NCBI GenBank assembly: GCA_049840395.1
Contig: JASGLD010000004.1
Coordinates: 124,001-188,000 of the forward strand
DNA from: CAILZL01 sp049840395
GTDB taxonomy: Bacteria; Pseudomonadota; Gammaproteobacteria; Steroidobacterales; Steroidobacteraceae
Reading direction: 5' to 3'
Length of the DNA stretch: 64,000 nt
Below the pieces are notes generated by a model. That model did not search any database and was not told the DNA's origin. It worked only from the letters and a program-made list of their open reading frames with translations. Positions 1-7,538 of this stretch are shown here, one piece after another; within the stretch, counting starts at the first letter, position 1, and each line of letters starts with the position of its first letter. The position numbers were made by a program, and so were the translations under genes.

Positions 1-504
1 TACATGACCCAGGTGTGCATCGCAACGCGCACACGACACAGCAGTGCGGCGCATGCCCAGGGTGTAATCGCTTGCCTCGACAATGTTGGTGCGCGAGATA
101 GGCTGCCAGAAACTGGGCCAGCCGGTGCCCGACTCGAACTTGGTCTTGGCATCGAACAGAGCCGTGTCGCAACAAATGCAGCGATACAGTCCAGCTGCAT
201 GATTGTCGGCATACTTGCCGCTGAAGGGCGCCTCAGTGCCTTCCTGCCGCGTGACTTGAAAGGACAGCGCCGATAGTTGCTTGCGCCATTCGGCATCGGT
301 TTTTTCCACACGCGACATGGCCTCTGTGCCTTCGCTTTTACCGGCAGCGGAAAACTTCTCGATGTTTACTGTGGCGCTGCGCTTGGGGCCGGAGAGCGTG
401 GCCGCGAATGTATGACTGGCCAAGGCTGCGGCGCCTAGTGCACCGCTCGATAACAACAAACGGCGTGAAATGACTTTGCCACTGACTGAATTTTGCTTGC
501 TCAT
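1..504 (-). CDS. msrB: Peptide-methionine (R)-S-oxide reductase MsrB, exported, 3' end cut by window
   Basis: The reading frame starts at ATG 504-502 and stays open to base 1, so the C-terminus lies outside the window. The N-terminus has a twin-Arg-like leader (SRRLLLSSGALGAAALA), which suggests export. The mature part shows MsrB signatures: a YRCICC zinc-type cysteine pair, KFESGTGWPSFWQPI, and a second CARC pair followed by HLGHV. The catalytic Cys (in an RYCxN motif) would lie just beyond the window. MsrB reduces methionine-R-sulfoxide in oxidised proteins. It lies 15 bases after the DipZ-like gene on the same strand; CcdA-type proteins can supply reducing power to periplasmic thiol enzymes, so co-function is plausible. 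The family is clear; export by Tat is inferred. Confidence 0.9.
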   Translation of the reverse strand, partial: MSKQNSVSGKVISRRLLLSSGALGAAALASHTFAATLSGPKRSATVNIEKFSAAGKSEGTEAMSRVEKTDAEWRKQLSALSFQVTRQEGTEAPFSGKYADNHAAGLYRCICCDTALFDAKTKFESGTGWPSFWQPISRTNIVEASDYTLGMRRTAVSCARCDAHLGHV

Positions 505-518
505 TGCCTCAACCCCGC

Positions 519-2321
519 TCAGCCGAAAGTAAATGAATAGGCTTGTACGCCTGCATCGAGAAACTCGATGGTAAACGTATGATCGCTCACCGTACCGGAT
601 TGTCGTATCAACTGATACAGGCGTTGTTCGCTGACGCTGCCCACGCCCTGTGCATCCACATCAACGCCATGATCCTGCCCGGGCGCATGACCATCAATGG
701 TGATTTTAAAGCGAATAGGTTTGCCGCTGGCCCCCGGGCCCAGCACCAGGTGCAGGTCGCGAGCATGGAAGCGAAACACGATCTTACCGTTAGCAGCCGT
801 GGTGACACCTTTTTCTTCGTCCACCTGCCAGTTGCCGGCCAAGGCCCATTCGTTCAATTGCAACTCTTTGGGTGCCGTGTATGACTTGCTCTTCGAGCGT
901 TCAACGCCGCCGGGCGACACAAAGTTTTCGGCGCGTTCGAAGCCGATGTAGGTTTCGGGAGAATTGACATTGGCTTCATCAGCCGCTGCTTGCACGCCAT
1001 TGGCCTGCATGGTGTTGGTGGCGGCAGCCAGATTCTGTGCGCCGGCTTCGGTGAGCAGGCTGCGAATCAATTGCTCGGATTCGTCGTAATTGCCTTCGCC
1101 GAAATGATGGCCGCGTATCTGTCCTTTGGCGTCGATGAAGTAGTGCGCCGGCCAGTATTGATTGTTGAAGGCCTGCCAGATGGCATAGTCGTTATCCAGT
1201 GCCACAGGATAGGTGACGCCCAGATCGCGTACTGCCTTCTGCACATTGGCTTGACTCTTTTCGAAGGCAAACTCCGGTGCATGTACGCCGATCACCACCA
1301 ATCCCTGGTCCTTGTAACGTTCGTACCAACTCTTCACATAGGGCAGGGCGCGCAGACAGTTGATGCAGGAGTAAGTCCAGAAGTCGATCAATACCACCTT
1401 GCCGCGCAGTGCCTCGCGCGTGAGTGGCGGTGAATTGAGCCACGCGACAGCGCCATCCAGCGGCGGCAATTCGCCTTCAACCGGCGCGCTGCCATTGGCG
1501 GCCTTATTGGTCATCATCGCGCCGCCCTGCATCGTGCCATTCATGGCCCCATTCATCGCACCAGAGCCGCTCATGGCCATACTGCCGCCTGCTTGGCTAT
1601 CGGGACGAATTTTTTCAATCAACGCCTGTTCCCAGCGATTGGTGCTGTTCAACGACAGGCGTGTCAGCACGCCGGTATCCCAGCCAAAACCAATAACCAC
1701 CACTGCGCATAGCACGGCGATACCGAGGCCACGACGTATCCATTCGCCTGCGCCCAGCGAGCGCTTCATGGCAGCGAACACTCGGCTGCCGGCCAGTGTG
1801 GCGATAGTGAGCGAAGTCATAGCGCCCAGCGAATAAGCAAACAACAGTGCGGTGGTCTGTGCGCTGGGACCATTGATCGCCGCGCCGGTCAGAATCAATC
1901 CCAGAATCGGTCCGGCGCAAGGCGCCCATAAGAAGCCGGTGGCAATACCCAGCACCAAGGACTGCGCCACGCTGCCATTCACTCCGCCGTTGTCCGACAC
2001 CAGACGATTACCCATGGCCACGAAGGGGCGTGTCAACCATTCGGCCACGCGCGTTGACAGTAGTGCTATGCCACTCAGTGCAAGTAGCACCATTGCAAAC
2101 ACTCGGCCGTAGTCATTGATGCGCACTGCCCAGGCGCCACCCACGGCGGCCAGCGTTGCAACGGCGGCGAAGGTGATGGCCATGCCGATCAGCAAGGGCA
2201 GCGTGCTACGTGTGAAGGGTTGTTCGGTGCGTGCGAATACAAAGGGCAGCACCGGCAGAATGCAGGGGCTGAGAATGGTAAGCGCACCACCAAGAAAAGC
2301 CAGAATGACGACAATCATCAA
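519..2321 (-). CDS. DipZ-like CcdA-thioredoxin fusion protein
   Basis: A 600-residue, three-part protein. Residues 1-215 are a CcdA/DsbD-type membrane domain with the paired cysteines C20 (LSPCILPVLPF) and C135 (APCAGPI), which move electrons across the inner membrane. Residues 290-425 are a TlpA/thioredoxin-like domain with a CINC active site (C319, C322). The last 150 residues form the beta-rich C-terminal domain seen in DipZ proteins. The domain linker (about 245-271) is Gly/Met-rich, with seven Met in 23 residues. The likely role is delivery of cytosolic reductant to periplasmic substrates, with the msrB product downstream as the obvious candidate. The start is ATG 2321; an ATG one codon later is equally possible. 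The substrate is not shown by the sequence. Confidence 0.85.
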   Translation of the reverse strand: MMIVVILAFLGGALTILSPCILPVLPFVFARTEQPFTRSTLPLLIGMAITFAAVATLAAVGGAWAVRINDYGRVFAMVLLALSGIALLSTRVAEWLTRPFVAMGNRLVSDNGGVNGSVAQSLVLGIATGFLWAPCAGPILGLILTGAAINGPSAQTTALLFAYSLGAMTSLTIATLAGSRVFAAMKRSLGAGEWIRRGLGIAVLCAVVVIGFGWDTGVLTRLSLNSTNRWEQALIEKIRPDSQAGGSMAMSGSGAMNGAMNGTMQGGAMMTNKAANGSAPVEGELPPLDGAVAWLNSPPLTREALRGKVVLIDFWTYSCINCLRALPYVKSWYERYKDQGLVVIGVHAPEFAFEKSQANVQKAVRDLGVTYPVALDNDYAIWQAFNNQYWPAHYFIDAKGQIRGHHFGEGNYDESEQLIRSLLTEAGAQNLAAATNTMQANGVQAAADEANVNSPETYIGFERAENFVSPGGVERSKSKSYTAPKELQLNEWALAGNWQVDEEKGVTTAANGKIVFRFHARDLHLVLGPGASGKPIRFKITIDGHAPGQDHGVDVDAQGVGSVSEQRLYQLIRQSGTVSDHTFTIEFLDAGVQAYSFTFG

Positions 2322-2374
2322 TACCCCCGGTCAATATTTCAGCAGCGTTGTATTAAACACGGTGCTTATCTTCA

Positions 2375-2845
2375 TCACGATTGCAGAATGCCGAATTCGC
2401 GCATGGCAGGCGTGAAGTTGGCGTTGTCGTGGCTCTCGCGTGTCAATTTCAACAGCGCAAAACGTTGCAGTGGCAACAAGCCTGCCCATTGTTCCTGTGT
2501 GGGCGGTGACAACGCCAGCGACTTTGCATGACTACACACTCGCTGCGGCACGGCAGCGACGTCGTTCCACTCGGGCGCCATATCAAGCGCCACCTCCTTA
2601 GCTTGTTCGTGGGCTCTGACTGCAATCAGTTCAATTAATTTTTCTTTATAGAATTTGATTTCGTCGGTGCTGCGGCAGGGCAGAGTCAGCAGCTGCGAGC
2701 GATCGTCATGATTGAAGCGGCACCATTGTCGCAGGGATAGCTTGATGCCGGCATGATCCAGTTTGTAACGCACTGCCATGGGAATGCAGCGCAACGATCT
2801 GGCAAAGTCTTTTTCGAACTCAAAAATCGGCAACTCGTCAGACAC
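2375..2845 (-). CDS. Nitrate reductase-associated protein (Nitr_red_assoc family)
   Basis: A 156-residue soluble protein that I recognise as the conserved nitrate-reductase-associated family by its N-terminal pattern: F.FE.DF..SLRCIPMAVRYKLD, then GIKLSLRQW and a LPCRSTDEI..Y segment. Length agrees with the family (about 145-155). The biochemical function is unknown; family members are often encoded near assimilatory nitrate reductase genes. None is in this window, but a molybdate-uptake block begins about 3 kb away and nitrate reductase needs molybdenum cofactor. It has no signal peptide or membrane segment. The start ATG 2845 matches the family N-terminus. Confidence 0.75.
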   Translation of the reverse strand: MSDELPIFEFEKDFARSLRCIPMAVRYKLDHAGIKLSLRQWCRFNHDDRSQLLTLPCRSTDEIKFYKEKLIELIAVRAHEQAKEVALDMAPEWNDVAAVPQRVCSHAKSLALSPPTQEQWAGLLPLQRFALLKLTRESHDNANFTPAMREFGILQS

Positions 2846-2867
2846 ACATACCTCGGGTTAATTAATT

Positions 2868-2901
2868 CGATGCATCCGGTTCTCACGAGCCGGATGCATC
2901 G
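2868..2901. other. 12-bp inverted repeat (hairpin) between two genes
   Basis: CGATGCATCCGG (2868-2879) and its exact complement (2890-2901) flank a 10-base loop, between the stop of the flavoprotein gene and the start of the nitrate-reductase-associated gene. Neither strand has a T-run after the stem, so it is not a classic intrinsic terminator. It could end or process the flavoprotein transcript, or be a protein-binding palindrome. Confidence 0.6.
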
Positions 2902-2906
2902 TCGAC

Positions 2907-4418
2907 CTAGCTTTTCTTGGTTGCAGGAGCAGCTTCCAGGAAGGATACGAACAGACGATCCGGATCATGCTTGGCGCGCATCGCTTCCAAACGTCGTGTC
3001 GCACTCGTGGAAAGATAACGCGACTTGCGATCCATCATCTTCTCGTCATTCATCATGGAACCGACCGACAGGTGTTCCATGCGTTTCATGTTGCCGGTGA
3101 CCCAGGCATCGCAGCGCGCATCGTCGGCAGCGTCGCGATATACCGCACCATTAGACAGATACACATCGCCTTGAATGGAATAGGCCATGTCATCCAGCTT
3201 CTGCACCGGTCCCCAGCACTGCCACATCACGAACGATTCTTCAGTTGGATAGTTGGTGAATAATTCGCGCATCAGCGGCACCAATTCTTTGGCTGAGGCG
3301 TTGGTCCACATGCCGTCGATAGCAATGCGTGCGCCGTGAGGTTCGAGTGGTGTGGGGTTTTCGTTCTCGGCGGGCAGGGTTACTTTATTGCGTAAGCTCT
3401 TACTCAAGGCCTTGCTTGAAAAAGGTGCTTTTTCCAATAAATCCAATGCAGCATCCACTTCGGTTTCCTTGCCCATCGCCACGGCGCTGATGCGAATTTG
3501 CGGTACCTTGTTGGACAAGCCGCCCATAATCAGTACTTCCAGCGCCTTGGGGAAGGCATTCATGTTGTTGCGGAACCAGGTCAACAACTCTTCGATTACA
3601 TCTATCGAATACACGTAACGACTGGCTTTCTGCACTTCAGGCATGGGATGCACATTCAAGTAGTAACGTGTCACCACGCCGAAGTAGCCCGGGCCTGCAC
3701 CGCGTGCTGCCCAGAAGTAATCGGCATTGTTCTTGGCATCGGCGTGAATCAATTCGCCCTGTGCAGTAACCAGATCCAATGCTTTGAGATTGGCGCAGGC
3801 CGGACCCCATTCGCGCGAGCCCCAGCCATGACCGCCGGCCAGGATGTAGCCGCCCAGTCCTACGCCATAGCAATGGCCGCTGGGAAACATCAGTCCCTGC
3901 TCACGTAGCGCTTTGCCGAGTACTTGGCCTTGAATCGCCGGACTGGCCGTTGCGGTTTTACTTGCAGCATCAATGGAAATTTCCTGCAGCTTCGACACAT
4001 TGATTAACAGTGCGTTTTCACGCGTATGTGGGGCCACCCAGCTGTGACCAGTGGAACGCACGCCCACCTGCCAGCCCTTGGCCTTGGCCAGGCGTACTGC
4101 TGCAACCACGTCGGCTTCACTCTCAGCCATCACAATCGCCGGCGGTTGGCGGCCGGGTTTACGTGCATTCCATACCGCGGCCAGCCGCAGCTCTTCATAG
4201 GCAGCGTCGCCTTTGAAGAAGATTTTCCCTTGCAAAGTTTCAGTTAGCTTACTGGCCAGTGCCGGGTCGGTTTTGGTGCGCAGCAGTTGTGCGGCGGCTG
4301 AACGGGTGGCCAGCAAGGCAGTGCCCATGGCCGACAGTGATGCCAGCAACAGGCGACGTGTAATCAGGTTTTCCTTGAACATTGAACGATGTGCCTCAAA
4401 TGGTATGGCGCAATTCAT
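2907..4418 (-). CDS. Secreted FAD-binding oxidoreductase (PCMH / berberine-bridge-enzyme type)
   Basis: A 503-residue oxidoreductase with an N-terminal leader (ITRRLLLASLSAMGTALLATRSAAA) of Tat-like form; the start may be Met13 rather than Met1. The PCMH-type FAD domain includes RSTGHSW (H125) and SGHCYGVGLGG (C183), the His and Cys positions used for bicovalent flavin attachment in berberine-bridge-like enzymes. The C-terminus (EAMRAKHDPDRLF) fits the BBE domain. Such enzymes oxidise alcohols, sugars or other small substrates with O2 or another acceptor; the substrate cannot be read from sequence. It stands alone, followed by a strong hairpin. Confidence 0.85.
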   Translation of the reverse strand: MNCAIPFEAHRSMFKENLITRRLLLASLSAMGTALLATRSAAAQLLRTKTDPALASKLTETLQGKIFFKGDAAYEELRLAAVWNARKPGRQPPAIVMAESEADVVAAVRLAKAKGWQVGVRSTGHSWVAPHTRENALLINVSKLQEISIDAASKTATASPAIQGQVLGKALREQGLMFPSGHCYGVGLGGYILAGGHGWGSREWGPACANLKALDLVTAQGELIHADAKNNADYFWAARGAGPGYFGVVTRYYLNVHPMPEVQKASRYVYSIDVIEELLTWFRNNMNAFPKALEVLIMGGLSNKVPQIRISAVAMGKETEVDAALDLLEKAPFSSKALSKSLRNKVTLPAENENPTPLEPHGARIAIDGMWTNASAKELVPLMRELFTNYPTEESFVMWQCWGPVQKLDDMAYSIQGDVYLSNGAVYRDAADDARCDAWVTGNMKRMEHLSVGSMMNDEKMMDRKSRYLSTSATRRLEAMRAKHDPDRLFVSFLEAAPATKKS

Positions 4419-4575
4419 GCGGGAATAGACGCGTGGCGCGTACCGATAGATGATTCTTTTGAATCAAAATATGGACGGGCTTCGTTGTATACCATTAAAT
4501 ATAGCGATGCCGCATTATAGGCCGCACCGCCTGGTAATCCACAGGTGAAATTTATTCCATCGACAGGATTCGATC

Positions 4576-5007
4576 ATGTTGACCAATGAAATATTGAGCA
4601 GTGAAATTGCTGCAGCGTCCCTGACTACGTTCGATGTCTCTGCCGATGGCAGTTGCGCCCGGCTGCACATGCTGGACAGTGCAGGTCAGCCCGCCACCTT
4701 GATACTGCCCGTCAATTGTCTGCATCAGTTGTTGATGTCCATACCGAAGATGGTGCAGATGGCACTGCAACGCAGCCATGTCGACGATTCGATGCGGTTG
4801 GTGCATGCCTTGGAAGGCTTTAAATTGGAGGCCGGCGAGTTGGGCGAGAGCGGCGAGAGTCAGTTTATTCTCACCATGCACACCACCGGTGATTTCGCCG
4901 TTTCCTTCTCTGCATCGACAGAGAACATGGCGGCGCTTGCCAATTCAATTTTGGAAGAAACGCCGCAGTATTCGCTGCATGCCAGTGGTGCTCGCCTTTC
5001 TTCGTAA
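4576..5007 (+). CDS. Hypothetical protein, possibly co-transcribed with the amidotransferase gene
   Basis: A 143-residue protein I do not recognise. It has no signal peptide, transmembrane segment or cysteine cluster. Predicted strands in the first half (SLTTFDVSADGSCARLHML) and a helix near 56-67 (CLHQLLMSIPKM) suggest a small alpha/beta fold. The stop is 34 bases before the amidotransferase start on the same strand, so the two probably share a transcript. No frame conflict is seen and the codon use resembles the neighbours. Confidence 0.65.
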   Translation: MLTNEILSSEIAAASLTTFDVSADGSCARLHMLDSAGQPATLILPVNCLHQLLMSIPKMVQMALQRSHVDDSMRLVHALEGFKLEAGELGESGESQFILTMHTTGDFAVSFSASTENMAALANSILEETPQYSLHASGARLSS

Positions 5008-5041
5008 AATGCTCTGGTTGACAAACAATATAGGAAGATAA

Positions 5042-5749
5042 ATGCGACAAGCGGTGGCTATTCAACATGTGGCGTTCGAAGACTTGGGTACCTTGGCGCC
5101 TGCTCTGCGGGCAGCGGGTTTCGAGACCACGGTACTGCAGGCGGGTGTAGATGATTTATCCAGCGCAGCATCGCCATCTGTCGATCTGCTGATCATCCTC
5201 GGCGGTCCCATCGGTGTGTATGAGCAAGCGGAATATCCGTTTCTCGTTGACGAGCTGAAACTGATCGCACTACGTATTGCTGCCGGCAAACCGATCATTG
5301 GCATCTGCCTCGGTGCGCAGCTCATGGCGGCTGCATTGGGGGCAAAGGTCTTTGCCGGCGATCGTGGTAAGGAGATTGGTTGGTCGTCGCTGTCTGCGGT
5401 AAATGCATCCGATAATCCTTTGTCGGCGTTGCTGCAGACTGGTTTGAAGGTGCTGCACTGGCATGGCGACACCTTTGAACTGCCGGCAGGCGCCACCCAT
5501 CTGGCCAGTAGCGCTCAATATGCCAACCAAGCCTTTTCGTTGGGCGATTTCGGCTTGGCGCTGCAATTCCATCCTGAGGTCACTGCACGACAACTTGAAC
5601 GTTGGTTGATCGGTCATGCCGCAGAGCTATCGCAGGCGCGCATCTCTGTGTCGTCACTACGCGCTGATAACGTGCGTTACGCACCAGCGCTTGAAAAAGT
5701 CGCGCAGACTTTCTGGCAGGAATGGTTGATAGGCGTATTCGGTAAGTAA
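5042..5749 (+). CDS. Class I glutamine amidotransferase (GMP-synthase-like domain protein)
   Basis: A stand-alone class I glutamine amidotransferase of 235 residues. The nucleophile elbow is GICLGAQL (C89) and the catalytic His-Glu pair is in LQFHPEV (H177, E179). The oxyanion strand LLIILGGPIGVYE is also present. These enzymes hydrolyse glutamine and channel ammonia to a partner. No partner domain is fused, and the gene is far shorter than guaA, so it is not GMP synthetase itself. Relatives include gamma-glutamyl-peptide-processing hydrolases. The substrate is unknown. Confidence 0.85.
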   Translation: MRQAVAIQHVAFEDLGTLAPALRAAGFETTVLQAGVDDLSSAASPSVDLLIILGGPIGVYEQAEYPFLVDELKLIALRIAAGKPIIGICLGAQLMAAALGAKVFAGDRGKEIGWSSLSAVNASDNPLSALLQTGLKVLHWHGDTFELPAGATHLASSAQYANQAFSLGDFGLALQFHPEVTARQLERWLIGHAAELSQARISVSSLRADNVRYAPALEKVAQTFWQEWLIGVFGK

Positions 5750-5768
5750 GCGCAACCAGTCTGTGCGC

Positions 5769-6191
5769 TCAATTGTTGTTGGCGGCAGCCTTGCGCGTAC
5801 TTGGTTTTTCCGTAGGGATGCGATCGGTGCGCACATGCGGAATGATGCGTTGCAGGCGCTGGTGGGTTGTGAGGGTGAGTTCTTGCTCCAGCTCTCGATA
5901 GGTATCGATCAATTGCCTGCCGAATTCGGTGAGCGCGGCGTTGCCACCGCCACGTCCACCGGTGCGTAGCTCGACCACTCGTGCGTCGAAACTGTTGTTC
6001 ATGCTATCCATCAATAACCAGGCTCGACGATAGCTCATGCTCATTTCGCGCGCTGCCTGCGCCAACGAACCGAACCTGGCGATCTTTTCCAGCAGTTCGA
6101 TCTTGCCGCGACCGATGGAACAGAGGCCGCGGAAATCGACACGAAACAAAATAGCCGGCATTACTTCCATGATTGAACTGTGCGATTTCAA
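5769..6191 (-). CDS. modE: Short ModE-type transcriptional regulator (DNA-binding domain only)
   Basis: A 140-residue protein matching the ModE N-terminal winged helix: GKIELLEKIARFGSLAQAAREM, then SYRRAWLLMDSMN and a glycine-rich wing RTGGRGGG. Full-length ModE is about 260 residues with two C-terminal molybdate-binding (Mop/TOBE) modules; here the protein ends in a basic tail without them. The first in-frame start is TTG 6191, overlapping the TGA of the upstream binding-protein gene. ATG at 6170 or 6161 would give the usual MPAILFRVDF beginning. It is translationally linked to the class III binding protein and probably acts at the operator at 7341-7366. How it senses molybdate without a Mop domain is unknown. 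Confidence 0.8.
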   Translation of the reverse strand: MKSHSSIMEVMPAILFRVDFRGLCSIGRGKIELLEKIARFGSLAQAAREMSMSYRRAWLLMDSMNNSFDARVVELRTGGRGGGNAALTEFGRQLIDTYRELEQELTLTTHQRLQRIIPHVRTDRIPTEKPSTRKAAANNN

Positions 6192-7270
6192 TTGGCGAGT
6201 AGCCGCTGCAGTTGCTCGTCGGATAGCGTGACGTGATAAAAATTCTTGAAGAAGTTACGCATGTCGGCAGAGAAGGCCGAATCGAAAGGTTTGCCGGGTA
6301 ATACATAGGCTAACCACATCATGCCCATCAGTCGATTTACCGAAGGCGGCCGTGGTCCCCAATTAAACGGTAGTGAAGGCGGTGCATAGACGCGCTGTTC
6401 GGCAACGGCTTTGATGGATTGCCAGGCGGCATCGTTGCGGATGCGTTGTGCTGCGGCATTGCTGGAAACGATGATTACATCGGGGTTCCAGGTCTTCATG
6501 TCTGCAACGGTGATCGGTCGTTTAGGCGCTGTGGTGATGCTGCCGGCCACATTGATGGCGCCGAGGTACTTTATGATCTCGCCATTGCGTTCGCCTTCCA
6601 GGCAGGGAAGGGTGGCATCGTTGGAGCAGGCCAGGTACGCGCGTGGTGTGGTTGATTTATGCAGTATGCCGCGATACTTGGCGAGCAGCTGTTCTGCTTG
6701 CCGCGCCATTTGCTCGCCGCGACTTTTCACATTGAGTGCATTGCCCAGGCGGCGATAGACGCCGGGAATAGACTCGATGCCGCCATCCAGAATGATGCCG
6801 GGAATGCCGGTGCGTTGTTGCACGCTCTTGACCGAGTTGACGTAGTCGTCAAGTACATCGCCGTAGTCGATGTAGACATCGGGTTTGAGCGCCAGCAGTT
6901 CTTTATCGTTATTGGCGTCGTCTGCATTCGGCAGATTCATGATCTGCACCGGCTGTCGAAGTTCTGCCGGCATGAATTCCAATGCCGCTGAATCGGGCAT
7001 GTGATTCCGGCCCACCATCTTCTCCGGCACCAGTGTGTACAACAACACTTCAGCCGGTGCACCCGCTGCAAATACTCGTTCGACCTTGTTCGGCAGCGTA
7101 ACTGTGCGGCGTGCATCGTCGACGAATTTCTGTTGCGCCGTGGCCGTGGCGCTGAGTAACAGGGCGGCACTGCACGCAATCCAGATGCTGGATGAACGGC
7201 GTTTTATTGCGCGGCGATCGATGGCTTGCATGAGGATGGATTGTATCAGGTGGACTTGCTTGAACCGCAT
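6188..7270 (-). CDS. Class III periplasmic binding protein (BtuF/FepB/MolA clan)
   Basis: A 360-residue exported binding protein with a hydrophobic leader ending near ATATAQQ. The core begins DDARRTVTLPNKVERVFAAG and continues with LLALKPDVYIDYGD and PDVIIVSSNAAAQ, typical of metal-chelate-binding proteins with a rigid helical backbone. Relatives bind cobalamin, haem, siderophores or, for MolA, molybdate/tungstate. Its coupling to a ModE-type regulator and the ModE-like operator upstream favour a molybdenum or tungsten ligand, but this is inference. No permease or ATPase gene is adjacent. Met1 or Met15 could be the start; neither has a strong ribosome-binding site. Confidence 0.75.
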   Translation of the reverse strand: MRFKQVHLIQSILMQAIDRRAIKRRSSSIWIACSAALLLSATATAQQKFVDDARRTVTLPNKVERVFAAGAPAEVLLYTLVPEKMVGRNHMPDSAALEFMPAELRQPVQIMNLPNADDANNDKELLALKPDVYIDYGDVLDDYVNSVKSVQQRTGIPGIILDGGIESIPGVYRRLGNALNVKSRGEQMARQAEQLLAKYRGILHKSTTPRAYLACSNDATLPCLEGERNGEIIKYLGAINVAGSITTAPKRPITVADMKTWNPDVIIVSSNAAAQRIRNDAAWQSIKAVAEQRVYAPPSLPFNWGPRPPSVNRLMGMMWLAYVLPGKPFDSAFSADMRNFFKNFYHVTLSDEQLQRLLAN

Positions 7271-7340
7271 TCTGGTTGGGTCTTGAAAGGCGTGACCGTT
7301 GGTTAGGCAACTTGCGTTGCGCTTGACTGAATTGCGCTCA

Positions 7341-7366
7341 TCGTTATAGCTTTGAGAATATAACGA
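7341..7366. promoter_or_regulatory. ModE-like operator between divergent genes
   Basis: A perfect 8-bp inverted repeat, TCGTTATA (7341-7348) and TATAACGA (7359-7366), separated by 10 bases. From memory, the E. coli ModE operator at modA has the same layout: CGTTATA, 10 bases, then a near-TATAACG arm. The site lies 70 bases before the binding-protein start and 172 bases before the TonB-receptor start, so it can control both. The match of arm sequence, spacing and neighbouring modE/modA genes makes this a strong by-eye call. Confidence 0.8.
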
Positions 7367-7538
7367 GGGATATCATGACGTGCAACCCGATTGCTGAGTA
7401 AGCCGGCCACGGTTGCCGTTCGATACTGGATATCGTTTTGCCGTTTTCAACTATCCGATGATCAGCTGGTGCGCCCGAGCTTATGACGGAGCGCATCGGT
7501 TGGTGAGTTCTTATTGGTTCTGAATTTTAGGAATAGTC

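Noticed and set aside
7367..7538. Riboswitch (cobalamin or molybdenum cofactor) in the TonB-receptor leader
   Set aside because: I looked for the conserved boxes and could not find them; a folding and covariance search would be needed to claim one.
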